Assembly: GCF_000220395.1 (NCBI RefSeq)
Contig: NW_004086214.1
Span: forward strand, 1-24,445
DNA length: 24,445 bases
From: Ichthyophthirius multifiliis
Lineage: Eukaryota > Ciliophora > Oligohymenophorea > Hymenostomatida
Direction: 5' to 3'
A program made the position numbers and the translations under genes. Positions 7,988-18,891 of this stretch are shown here, piece after piece (positions within the stretch are counted from its first letter, which is position 1; each line of letters opens with the position of its first letter). The notes under the pieces are model-generated. The model did not search any database. It saw only the letters and a program-made list of their open reading frames with translations, and was not told the origin of the DNA.

Positions 7988-9941
7988 ATGTACAATGTTT
8001 AAAAAAATACATAAATAAATTATTCCTTATGTGATTATTTATAAACTAAATAAAAGCTCCCAAAATTTTTAGATTTATAATTCGAACCTTAGTCATAATA
8101 CAAAACGCTATATAATAATAGTTATAGCAAAAAAAAACTATTTTATTTTTAAAATAAAATGATAATAAAAAATTAGTAGCCAAAACTAAAACAAATATTA
8201 ACCCAAACAACAATTTAAGATTTAAAATCTGAACATAATTCAAATACAGGCAATAGTATTTACTAATATAGTGATTTTATAGATAGATAATATTCAGGCT
8301 AGAAAACAAAGAAAGGCTATATTATTTAGAAGAAATATTCTCCTAATATTGACTATAGAAAATAAATGATATTATTAAATTAAAAAAACGAATATGGTAA
8401 GAAATTTTATAGTTTAGAAAAGGTTAGGAATATAATTTCTTCTTAAAAAATAAGTAGTGTAAAATGGCTTAAACTAAAAAATAACTTAGACTTAGAAATT
8501 AATGAGAAAAAGAAATGCTTAAAAATATAAAATAATAGTAATTTAAATAAAGAGAAAAGAAGAGATATTTAATTAAAAAATAGAGTTGAATAAATAAACT
8601 TGAATTAATATGAAAAAAAATATGCTTTTACGGAAAGAAATACTCAAAAAAAAAAAAAATTTTTTAGTCCTAAAAAGTATGATAATATAGATTATAGCTT
8701 TTTCGGAATTTAATGTTAAAAAATTTTCAATTAATTTTAAGATGTTTAAGAATATAAAAAAAATAGCAAATTTTATGAAACATAAAATACATATAATATA
8801 AAGGATATTAAGTAATTTTTATATAAGTTTAGCTATTTTTTCAATTTTTAAGTTTATTTTCAGATATATGCCTTTGAATTGTAAAAAGGAGGAGAAGTTT
8901 AAATAGATTAAAAGCATTTATATAAAAGGAAAAAATTAAATCAATTTTAAGAATTAATAATAAACTAAATAATATTAAAAAAATAGTTTAATACATTAAT
9001 AAGATGATTAAAAATATGAAATAAAATCAATATTTAGTATTTTAAAACTTTAAAATAGTATAAAAAATGATAATATGAAGTAATAAAAAAATATAAGAAT
9101 ACGTAAACAGCTTATTAATTTTTTAGAAAAATACATTGAATTAAATATAACAATTAAAGAAGTTTATTTTATATATAAGATTAAAATAAAACAAAAAAAC
9201 ATATAATTTATATTTTTCTTTTTTTAGGGAATGATAAATAAAATATTTGCAAGAGTACCATATTTACGTCAAAACTCAAAGATATTTTTTAATTATATTA
9301 AACAAAATGACGTTTGTAAAGTATAATAAATGCTAAAACAAAACAAATATTTAGTATATGAATATGATAGTGTAGATTTTTTTTAAAAAAAAATATAAAA
9401 CTATTTTTTATTTAAAACAAAAAAAAAGACTTTTTAAACTCCTTTACATTGGGCTGCTAAAAGAGGATATTTATTAATTGCTTAAATTTTAATTAATTAT
9501 AAAGCTGATATTAATGCTAGAGATGATGTAAAAAGACTTCTTCTTTTTTTTTTTTTGTTAAATAGTATATTTAATTTTTTAAAGACAGGAAAAACTCCTT
9601 TATATTTTTCTTATAGAGAAGGATATAATTATATAAGTTAATTATTAATAATTAATAAGGCTTCTCCTTGGTCTTATAAAAGAAATAATATTAACTAAAT
9701 GGCTTATAGTAGATAAAATAATGATTTGCATATTTTAAAAATATCAAAATAAGTATATTTATTTATGAATATATTGTATGCTTAATTTTATATTTTTATT
9801 TATCTAAAAAAAAAAAAAATAACAAAGATTCATTTAATGTTTCTTCTAAATTCTTTTAAATTAAAAAATAAATTGTGGGAAGAATCTTAATATCTATTTG
9901 AAGATGTAAAATAAGAGATTAACTTACTTTTAAAACTATGA
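7988..9941 (+). CDS. Ankyrin-repeat protein with long novel N-terminal region, six exons
   Basis: Exons 7988-8826, 8864-9161, 9228-9371, 9429-9527, 9585-9752 and 9828-9941; introns of 37, 66, 57, 57 and 75 nt, all GT-AG. Joining them gives one frame from ATG 7988 to TGA 9939-9941, about 553 aa. Residues 1 to about 375 are basic, Lys/Asn/Gln-rich and unlike any family I know (MYNVQKNTQINYSLCDYLQT, KKKKFFSPKKYDNIDYSFFG). The C-terminal part holds ankyrin repeats: FFNYIKQNDVCKVQQMLKQN, then TPLHWAAKRGYLLIAQILIN with YKADINARD, then TGKTPLYFSYREGYNYISQL. The conserved TPLHWAAKRG helix and the (A)DINARD turn are clear. Ankyrin arrays bind other proteins, and the partner here is unknown. The last exon adds a short helical tail (LWEESQYLFEDVKQEINLLL). 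Four of the five introns are multiples of three and open, so splice sites were chosen from repeat spacing and intron composition. Confidence 0.82.
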
Positions 9942-10193
9942 TTTTCTTCTTCTTTTTCTTTTTAATTATTGTATTTTAATATATTTTTTGAATTTTAATC
10001 TTTTATATAAAAAACAAAACAAAAAATTTAAATTAAATTTTGATAGTTTTTTTAATAAACTAAAAAAAATATATGTATTTTTTAAAATTGTACATAAAAG
10101 AAAAATAGTAATAATAACTTTTACTTAATAAAAAAGAAAAATAACTTAAAAAAAAATAAAATTTATTTAAAAAATAAAATAATAAAAAAATAA

Positions 10194-11368
10194 ATGGATA
10201 AATATAAAACAATTGAAATAATTGGAAGAGGTTCTTTTGGTGAAGTAACAAAAGCATAAAACATTGAAACAGGCGAAATAGTAGCCATAAAAACAATGAA
10301 GTAATAATTTAGTACATGGGAAGAATGTATAAACTTGCGAGAATTAAAATCTTTGAGGAAATTAGTTAATAATAAAAACATAATAAAATTAAAGGAAGTT
10401 ATACGAATAAATAATTAACTTTCTTTAGTTTTTGAACATATAGATTTAGATATATTTAAATTATATGAAGATTAAAAAAAATAAGGAAAAAGACTTTCCG
10501 AAAATTAAATAAAATCTATTTTTTATTAAATCGCTAATTCTTTATAATATATGCATAAACATGGGTTTTTTCATAGAGATTTAAAACCCGAAAATATACT
10601 CTATAGTAAAAAAGATGGGTTTATTAAACTTATTGATTTCGGACTTGCAAGAGAAATACGGTCTAGACCTCCTTATACTGATTATGTGTCAACCAGATGG
10701 TATAGAGCACCTGAATTGCTTTTACATTCAACTAATTATAATTCTCCAGTTGATATTTTTGCATTAGGATGTATTATATGTGAGTTATTTATGTTAAAAC
10801 CACTTTTTAATGGAGCTTCCGAAGTTGATTAAATTCAAAAAATATGTACTGTTTTAGGTACTCCTTCAAAATTAGATTGGACAGAAGGTAAAATATTTAA
10901 AAAAATAAAAATAACAAAAAAAATAGGTTATAAATTAGCGTCAGTTAAAGGAATAAATTTTCCTTAGTATTAGAGTATTCCTTTAAGTAGTTTAGTAAAT
11001 TATTGCTCTAGTGAAGGATTGTAGTTGATAAATGAATGTTTAAGATGGGATCCTTAAAAAAGACCTACTGCGGCTAAAATATTACAACACCCATATTTTA
11101 GGGATATAGAGAAAATACTCCCGGAAGATTATTTTAATGAAAATGATGAAAATAAAAATACTTAAAATTATAATGTTTTAAGTTAGAAGAGAATTTCGAA
11201 TTATTAATATAGTAGTAGTTCGGATGCTAATATAGGTTTAGGAAATTAAAATGTATTAGAGAATAAATTGTAGTAATAAGAATTAATTAATATTAATGAC
11301 AATATGTAAAAACCACCTTTAAATCCAGGTAAAAAATATCAGAAATTAGAGCTTATTTTAGAAGATAC

Positions 11369-11403
<35 letters not shown>

Positions 11404-11789
11404 TTTCATAGGAAAGATCGTATAAAAATAGAGCAAATTCTTTATAATAAAGAAATTAAGAGTCAAGTTAATCAAAAAAAAGAATGCTAATAAATATGTA
11501 ATAAGAAGATGATGATATACTTAAAAATTATTTATAGGTAGGAGGAGGTTTATATAATTCAGGTAATAAGAATATAGTTCAAGATAATTAGAATTTATAA
11601 GAAATTTTATTTCCAATTTAATAATAAAAATAAGATAAAAACTACTAATATGCATAATAAATTTAAAATGGATAAAATAGCGAAAGAAATAATTAATATA
11701 AAATTTATAATAATATATATGATTTCTCAAATAAGTAAAATGTGTTACTTTAATAGTAATTTTCATTTCCTAATTAAATTAATAATAAT

Positions 11790-11829
<40 letters not shown>

Positions 11830-11975
11830 TTAATCATAATAATATTAATCATAATTATTATTATTATAATAGTAATATTAATACTAATAATTATAATATT
11901 TAAAATAAAAATATATACGATTTTCATAATGTTAAAATACCTCTAAGGAATATATAAATACCTTTCAAAATATGA
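10194..11975 (+). CDS. RCK-family (MAK/ICK/MOK-like) serine/threonine kinase, 580 aa
   Basis: Exons 10194-10887 and 10927-11975, intron 10888-10926 (39 nt, phase 1). Kinase domain is about residues 4-290: glycine loop GRGSFGEV (11-18), VAIK with K33, catalytic HRDLKPEN (127-134, D129), DFG (148-150), activation loop [19 protein letters not shown] with TDY (162-164), and RWDPQKRP near 271-278. TDY within [16 protein letters not shown] is the hallmark of the MAK/ICK/MOK group, kinases that limit cilium length and work in intraflagellar transport (LF4, DYF-5). A ciliary role here is inference from the family. Removing the intron gives DWTEGYKLAS, as in relatives; left in, it would add 13 residues without a stop. 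The tail (about 290-580) is low-complexity: an 11-Asn run at 11370-11402 and an Asn/Tyr/Ile-rich stretch at about 11779-11900, ending KIPLRNIQIPFKI. It converges on the AATF gene 152 bases away. Confidence 0.93.
11370..11402 (+). repeat. (AAT)11 trinucleotide run coding poly-Asn
   Basis: Eleven uninterrupted AAT codons inside the kinase tail. It is likely unstable in length between alleles. Confidence 0.9.
11779..11900 (+). repeat. AAT/ATT-rich imperfect repeat coding an Asn/Tyr/Ile-rich tract
   Basis: A longer, impure trinucleotide array (AATAATATTAATAAT and similar) in the frame of the kinase tail. In another frame it gives an all-isoleucine reading, which is an artefact. Confidence 0.8.
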
Positions 11976-12127
11976 AGTAATAATAAAAAAAAATCTTAGG
12001 ATATATATGTAATTATTAATATTTTTTATTAAATAAAATATATTATATATTTTCTATTTTAATTATAAATATAAATAAAAAGTTTAATATAATATAAAAT
12101 AATAAAATATAAATATAATCAATATTA

Positions 12128-13711
12128 TCAAATAATTTCAATATCATCTATATCTATATTATTATTATTATTATTAACACATTTTATCCCATTTTATTTA
12201 TTATTATTATTAACCTTTATTTTTTTCTAAACTTTATATATAGCCTAACCTTCTTAATTATCCTTTTTTTTTATATTTTTATCATCATCATTATTATCTT
12301 TTTTATTTCCTCCGAAAATATTTTAAACAATCTAAATTCTTCCGTCTATAATATAGTCTTCCTATTAAACAGGATTCATAAAATTTACTAGTTTTTAGTG
12401 AACATCGTATCTTATTTTTCTAGCTTTTGATGTTTTTCTGTCTACAGTTTTTAATTTCTTTTCCTATTATTTTAGTTTTCTATCTAATAAATAAAGTCTA
12501 GTAGAATCAAAGAGGAGTCCATCTTATCCTACTTCTTTATTTTCTTCGATTTCGGTCATATATTCTTTCAAAAGCTCATTATAAAAGTCATTATCATCAT
12601 ATATTTCCTCGTCTATATCTCTTTGGATATTAGATGCATTTTCGCCCAAAATTCTAAATGAATTTCTCTTTAATTAACTCTTATATAACATTTTATCGAA
12701 TTATTCCATTGCTTTTTAAGCTTAGCCTATAGGAGTTTATAAAAGACCTTTCATGCCACTTTTTTTTAAGTACATAGTGTTCAAAAGTTAGGCTTTTTAA
12801 CTCCATTTTAGTATATTTTCTTCCATCCAAGGGTTTAATTAATCCATTTAATTTTCAGATTATTTCCATAAATTTTCTACGTCTAAAATAGTAGTATTTT
12901 CGTATTCTTATTGGGAAATTCTTTCTTAATGGATATATTTTTGGAGTTATTTTATATAAGTTTTTTTTTCTGAAATTATCTAAAATGGTCCTTTAGAGTT
13001 TTTAAGCAAATTTAGTTTAATTTAAGAAAGTATATCTATATTTCTTAAAAGGGAAATTTCAAGTAGTTTTTATTTTGATTTAGAGTCTTTTTAAAAAGAC
13101 ATAATTTTCGGAGGTAAAGGATGCTTTTTTATTAATTCTAGAGACTTGTTTAAGGAAAAACGGGTAAAAACTAACTCTTTCCAAACTTGAGTCTATTATC
13201 GAACACTTTTGGCTTTTTCTATATCGTCATTTTGGTCAATTTTTTTTTCGGAAAATTTCTATTTATCTTCCTCTTCGAGATTATCGATTATTTAATCTAC
13301 ATTTAATTTATCTTGTACATATTTTTTTTTTTTTTTCTTATCTAATATTTCGTTTGAGAAATTTTTAAGTCTTTAGAATTCGTCTTCTTCTTATGATTCT
13401 ACTTATTGTTCTTCTTTTTCGTCATTTTGGGATATTATACTTTCCTCATTACTGGTTATACTTTGTTCTGATTCTTCAAGTTGTTTTCGAGTTACTTTTT
13501 TAGATTTGTAAATGGGAAGGAGATTTTATTATTAAGCTTTTTTAGTGGAATTTAATTCTTGGAGTTAGGTTTAGTATTATGTGTCGGATTTTAATTGCTT
13601 TTTGCCGAATTTTAATGTGTCTAAATGGTCGAAATCTTCATTTGTTTTGGATTTGAATTAATTTCGTTTATTTCCTAATGTTTATTCGATTTTTTACCTG
13701 AAGTTCGACAT
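12128..13711 (-). CDS. BFR2: AATF/Bfr2 (Che-1, TRAUB family) ribosome-biogenesis factor, 527 aa
   Basis: Single exon, ATG 13711-13709 to TGA 12130-12128. The N-terminal 165 residues are acidic and Lys/Gln-rich (EESEQSITSNEESIISQNDE, poly-Lys at about 125-130). The AATF leucine-zipper-like block lies at about 165-201 (KSVRQQTQVWKELVFTRFSL, then NKSLELIKKHPLPP, like the family LWDxLLExRIxLQKxLxxxNxLP). The middle has the Trp-containing helices (ILDVENLWKQSENQMDQLN) and MEQFDKMLYKSQLKRNSFRI with LGEN. The diagnostic TRAUB core is at about 424-447: DRKTSKARKIRYDVHQKL, then VNFMNP. It is followed by IDGRIQIVQNIFGG, the usual C-terminal signature. The acidic DDNDFYNELLKEYM just upstream is also typical. 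In yeast and animals the protein works in the small-subunit processome for 18S rRNA maturation in the nucleolus. The Asn-rich extreme C-terminus is extra. It is divergent from the CD36-like gene. Confidence 0.93.
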
Positions 13712-13830
13712 TTTTTTATTTAATTTTTATTATTTTTAGACTCTACTTTTTGTATTTATTTATTTTATAAATTTAACTTTTTAATTTTAATGTTTTTTTA
13801 AAATTATTTTAATTTTATTTAGTATGTATA

Positions 13831-13868
<38 letters not shown>

Positions 13869-14068
13869 ATTTATATTAATTTTATTTATTTTGTTTATAA
13901 TATAAAGATATTCATATTTTCTCATCTTTTTATTATATTATATTATATTATTTAAAAAACAATTAATTGTAAATTTAATAAAAGAATGAAATAAAAAAAA
14001 ACATATTATTATTATAAAATTTAAAGGCAAAATAAAATTATAAAAATATCTAAAAAATAAATATAAAA
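13712..14068. other. Divergent promoter region, AATF / CD36-like
   Basis: 357 bases of A/T between the two start codons, containing an interrupted (AT)n tract at 13834-13871. It must hold both promoters, but no individual element can be resolved. Confidence 0.55.
13834..13871. repeat. Imperfect (AT)n tract
   Basis: Alternating AT interrupted by single T insertions, in the divergent promoter region. Confidence 0.85.
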
Positions 14069-16940
14069 ATGGAAGTAAACAAAATAATACCATAAAAAAA
14101 AAAGTCAACATTTTGGCAAAATAAACGTTAAATAAAAGTTTATATAATAATCTCAATAATATTCGGTATTATTTTTCTAATAATAGCCCTAGTACTCCCT
14201 ATATTAATATCTAAAATGATAAAATCTAAAATAGACAATAAAATAATAATGCATAATTCTAACTATAATCTCTGGGCCAAAATTCCTGGCGAAACTAATA
14301 CTTTTGTAGTGAGAAATTTCACATTTTATCAATTAAAAAATCAAGATGAATTTTTATTTTTCAACCAAAAGCCTAAAGTTTAAGAAACAGAAGTTATTTC
14401 TTATTAAGAATTTCAAGAATTCCGAAATGCTAATTTTTTAGAAAACTAGGCATTAGTACAATATGATTTCCATAGACATTTTAATAATTTAACAGACTCA
14501 TCAATTTTAATTAATGACGTTTTAAATGTAGGATCTTTTGGGGCTTGGCATAAGATGAAAAATGCAAATGAAACTTTACTTTCATTAAATGGGCTTTCTA
14601 TTTTATTTAAATCTTTAGTTTAATAAACTGTTCCAGTTATAATAGCTATAGGTTTTTTTTATTTTATTTTTTTTAGATATATATTTATATATTTTGTATT
14701 TTTAGGATATACAGGATTAAATAAGGATGAGACATATAATTATTATTGCAAAATAGCTTAATTAAATGACTAAATGTGTAATTGGTTAAAAACAGATTCT
14801 ATATATGGATGGAAGGATAATTTAACATTAATACATTGGTCATAGGCTACTTTATCAAATTCAACATTTTCAGGCGAAAGTTTATATCTAAAAGATTATT
14901 TTAAATTAAGTAATGATTAATTTAATTCGCTTTATAACTCTTTTTCGGAAACAACTAATGCTTTGATGAGTTTTGCAGTAGACTCATATTGTAATTAATA
15001 TATTCCTCAAAATTTGACATAAAATGTGACTTGTAGGAATGATCCATTTAGCTTAGCGGCTGTTTAGTGGAGTATAGGATAAATTTCTAAAAATCCTCCT
15101 TATCCTATCAAGCCTTTTGAAAGTATTACTTAAATTAATTTTACTTTGAATTATATGCCGGAGATATGCAATTATTTAAAAAATATTTTCAGTTAGTAAT
15201 ATAAAGAAGTATTTAATGAATATAAAGATGTCTAGTTTTCAGTAAATTGGGCTAGAAAAGTAATGTATTATAAAAATTATGAAAATAAAAAAGAATTTGT
15301 ATAAGATAAATATAGTCTTTTAAATATAGGAAATTTAGATTTTTTATGGAAAAATGGAAAATTGTTTGATTAAACAAATGATAATAAATATTTATAAAAT
15401 ATAAGGTAATAATTTGATATTGAAGAAATAGAAGAAAGTATTTTATTTAAAAAAGATATATAGATATATAAAATAATATAAATAAATAAATTAAAAAAAA
15501 AAAAAATTATAAATATATATAAATATATTTATATAAATATTATATATATATAATATTATATTTATATATTTTTATTTATTTATTTATATATTTATATATT
15601 TATATATTTATTATTTTTATATATTTATTTATATAGCAAACCCTAAAGCTAGTTTCGTATTTTGGAATTATATGAAATATTTTGTATATAATTTTACTTA
15701 AAATATTCCTTTAGGAGGTACTCCAGGTTAGGCTTCTATAGGTTAGTTTACTGCTGATTCTTTATAAAAAAATTATTAATAGATGAAAAATAATATATAA
15801 TTAAAACTTTTTGCTGGGTATTTTTTTAAAAAGATATTATTGGAATAAAAAGCATAATGTAATGATGTTTTTTCTTTTAATTTTTCAATTGAGTAAGTTT
15901 AAAAAATTTGCTAAGAAATGGAAGATTTCAAAAATTGGGATTTTAATTCAATGTTTAATCTAGCTTATTTATGTATTAAATAAGATCCTTTTTATACTGA
16001 ATTTTTTATTTAAAAAAGTTTGTCTGAATTTTAGTAATATGTAATTTTTTGTAAGGAAAATTAATATATAGGTTAAAATATTATTATTTTTAATTAAATT
16101 CTATTTGATAAATACAATTGCTCGCCTTTGTCTGGAAAAGGAAAAATATGTTCAGATAATGAATTAGCCTAATAATAATGGTATGGGAGTGTTATAACAT
16201 TAAATTTACCCGAATAAATAAGCGATATATTATCAAAAGGCGAAAGCTATTACTTTTGGGATAAAGAAAATATAGACGGACCATTTGAGTATTAATATTT
16301 TATAAATAATATAATAAAAGAGGAAAAATAGAATTTAAATAATGAATAAATAAATAAACTTTTAACTTATGACGTCCTTTTTAGCCCTTCAGTGATACCT
16401 TAAATTTTCCAATTATAAAAACTAAAAAATAAATAATTAATTAATTAAAAGTTTTATTTTTAAGATGGAGGAGATTAATTATGTAAATATTATAGGTATC
16501 TAATGGTAAACTTAGTCTTTAAATCATTAAAATAAACACGAAAAGCCTCCGATCTACTATTCGGATATGTAGACTACTTTGTGGATTCTCAAAAAAATAA
16601 AGATCCTTAAACTGGAGGCGACCCTTCTTTAAATTCAACAATAATATTAAATGACCCAAATAATAATTACTACGAAAATACATCTAAAATAATAATGTAT
16701 ACTGGATAATCAGATTCTTCAAAAACTAGATAATATTATTCAATAAATGGCTTTAATTATACAACATATTAGTTTTATTGGTTTGATGGAAAAAATGTTC
16801 AAAGTGTATATACTTCGCCTTGGAATGGAAACGCCTATATTTAAGGTTCTGATAGTGTATAAAATCCGCCTAATATAGATTATAGCGATAAGGTTTATGT
16901 ATATATAGACAGTTTTGATAGAGGAGGAGCTGCTGTATAA

Positions 16941-16986
<46 letters not shown>

Positions 16987-17664
16987 ATTTATATATTTTT
17001 TTTATTATATTTTTAGGTCTGGAATGGTTAAAAATAAAAACATGGAGGATTAGAATGTTACAGATATTAAAATGAAGATAAATTTTATTAAAATAAGAGT
17101 TAGAATCCTTTAAATGATCTTTATTTTTAAAATAATTATTATGGTTTGTAAAATTTAACAAAACTAAAATAAGCACCTATTTTTATTTCTAATAAACATT
17201 TTTTTAATGCAGATTCAAGAATTAGTAATTCAACAGAAATATTGGATATTTAAGGTAATAAAGTGGTTTCTAATAAAGAAAAAGATGGTCTCTTTATGGA
17301 TATTGAGCCTTATAGCGGTATTACGCTAGCTGCAGCTATTAATGTTTAAGTTAATATGCTAATAGAACCTGATGAATTATTTGATATCAAATAACCTGTT
17401 TTGATTCCTATTTATAATACTTTTAGAACAGGAAATTGGTCTGATTCAGCAATTGATAATTAATTAGGAGAGCTAAAAATGGCATTAGTAGCGAAAAGAT
17501 CTATAGAAATAAGTGGATATATAATAGGTGGAGTTTTTATAGTTTTAAGCTTAATACTTCTTTACAGGATTAAGAAAATAAAAAATATAGAATATGAATA
17601 ATAAAATAAAAATAATTAATTATTAGAAGATAAAGAATAAATTGTTTCTGATAATTATATTTGA
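14069..17664 (+). CDS. Giant CD36/LIMP-2 (class B scavenger receptor)-like glycoprotein, 1086 aa
   Basis: Exons 14069-14651, 14706-15437, 15637-16934 and 17017-17664; introns 54, 199 and 82 nt; TGA 17662-17664. The plan is that of CD36: a short cytosolic N-terminus, a membrane helix at about 25-47 (VYIIISIIFGIIFLIIALVL), a luminal or extracellular loop, a second membrane helix near 1038-1054 (GYIIGGVFIVLSLILLY) and a short tail. Family signatures are RKASDLLFGYVDYFV (about 741-755, cf. RELLWGY), IIMYTGQSD (about 790), FMDIEPYSGITLAAAINVQV (about 964-983, cf. YLDIEPITG) and the APIFISNKHFFNAD strand. More than a dozen N-x-S/T sites fit a glycosylated luminal part. CD36 is about 470 aa; here about 550 residues are inserted between the N-terminal part and LLFGY. 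They contain cysteine-bearing segments such as VTCRNDPFSLAAVQWSIGQI and KICSDNELAQQQWYGSVI. The likely role is lipid or lipoprotein uptake or a lysosomal membrane protein, from family only. Confidence 0.87.
16945..16979. repeat. (AT)n tract inside CD36-like intron 3
   Basis: Alternating AT fills most of the 82-nt intron 16935-17016, consistent with non-coding status. Confidence 0.88.
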
Positions 17665-17685
17665 ATATTATAAAAATATATATAT

Positions 17686-17732
<47 letters not shown>

Positions 17733-18204
17733 TTACATTTTTTTTTTATAAATATATATTTAATATACATTTACTTTTTTATTTTATATTTTTCTTTACT
17801 TTCTGCATTTTTTTTTTTTTTACTATTATTTTATTTTAATTTAATTTTTTTTTTTTATTAATTTTTATATATTTTTTAAAAATAATTAATTTATATAAAA
17901 CTAATTAAAGTGTCTTTATTTTAATTGTTTTTTTAATTTTTTTTTTTTATGTAATAATCTTAAAATAATAAAAATAACCATGAACTTTTTTTATTAATAA
18001 ATCATTTAATAAATATTTTATTTAAATAATAATAACTAATTTTTTAGATAATCTTTTAATTAAATTAAATGTTTTTACTTTAAAATTTATATATATTAAT
18101 AAATAAAATAAAAAATCGCATTAAAATTTTATTTTTGAAATATTTATTTTTATACTATAAAAAAAATAAAAAATTAATTAATAAAAATAAAAATAAAAAA
18201 TAAC
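17665..18204. other. AT-rich intergenic region
   Basis: 3' flank of the CD36-like gene and 5' flank of the next gene. It contains an (AT)n tract at 17691-17723 and poly-T runs at 17739-17747, 17810-17821 and 17848-17856. The open frames here code only Ile/Tyr/Phe repeats and are not genes. Confidence 0.65.
17691..17723. repeat. (AT)n microsatellite
   Basis: Alternating AT run about 30 bases after the CD36-like stop codon. Confidence 0.88.
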
Positions 18205-18753
18205 ATGAGTTTAAGTATAAAATAAGCGAAAGTTAAATATGAAGGAAAGCCTTTCTATTATTGGTCAGATGGAACCGGTAGAGACACATATATACTTTAA
18301 AATAATGGAGGATTATTATGTCAATAGTTATTAGGATAATTGGAAAAAAAAGGTGAAAAAAAACCTGATTATATTCAAATGTAATTTGGAAGCAAAAGAA
18401 GATTCAAAAGTACACTCCCTACAGTAGAAAATTAGGTTACTCATTATAGATCAGACGGAAGTGGAAGGGATCTTTATATATCTTGTAATGAAGGTGGGAG
18501 AGTTAATGTATTTAAGAATGAGAACAATGTAAAAAACATGTTTTAGAAAACATTAAGAAATTATAGAAAAATGCCTACTTAGTCGAATTTTTATTAAACT
18601 GGTGTTTCATTAAATAACTATTTAAATCCTTAATAATAGGTTAAAAAATAATAAATATATTTTTAATAAACACATACTTCGCTTAGACTTTCAAAAAATA
18701 AATTATATATAAAACCTAAAAAATTACCTTTTTCTTGTTTTTAATAGAGTTGA
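18205..18753 (+). CDS. Protein with duplicated SDGxGRDxYI motif, 182 aa
   Basis: Single exon, ATG 18205 to TGA 18751-18753, starting MSLSIKQAKVKYEGKPFYYW. The same motif occurs twice, 62 residues apart: YYWSDGTGRDTYILQNNGG (18-36) and HYRSDGSGRDLYISCNEGG (80-98), consensus Y-x-S-D-G-x-G-R-D-x-Y-I-x-x-N-x-G-G. Between them lies a basic segment with FGSKRRFKSTLPTV, and after the second copy a basic helix (NMFQKTLRNYRKMPTQSNFY). The last 50 residues are Gln/Lys-rich. No signal peptide or membrane segment is seen, so it is probably cytosolic or structural. I recall similar DGSGRDxYI stretches in uncharacterised proteins of flagellated protists, which would suit a ciliary part, but I cannot verify this and give no name. 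Codon composition is clearly coding against the A/T flank. Confidence 0.83.
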
Positions 18754-18859
18754 TATATTTTAATTATTTCATGAATTTTTTTATATTATTATTAATGGTT
18801 TTATTTTTAATTTTAATTAATTAAAAAAAAAAAATATTTATATATTTTATAAATTAATA

Positions 18860-18891
<32 letters not shown>

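Noticed and set aside
8046-8243. Minus-strand frame with a hydrophobic, signal-like start (MNYVQILNLKLLFGLIF)
   Set aside because: It lies antisense to exon 1 of the ankyrin gene, whose plus-strand frame is open and much longer.
10060-10381. Two overlapping minus-strand Phe/Leu-rich frames
   Set aside because: They are antisense to the Lys-rich leader and start of the kinase gene.
10551-10832. Stand-alone 93-aa kinase fragment
   Set aside because: This is only the part free of TAA/TAG. Under the ciliate code it is the middle of a 580-aa kinase.
11650-11946. Poly-isoleucine protein on the plus strand, and its minus-strand mirror at 11521-11766
   Set aside because: They are wrong-frame readings of the AAT repeats of the kinase tail.
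13938-14156. Minus-strand hydrophobic frame
   Set aside because: It is antisense to the divergent promoter and the first CD36 exon and is explained by A/T composition.
17642-17861. Overlapping Ile/Tyr/Phe-rich plus-strand frames
   Set aside because: They read through an (AT)n tract and poly-T after the CD36 stop; no real protein resembles this.
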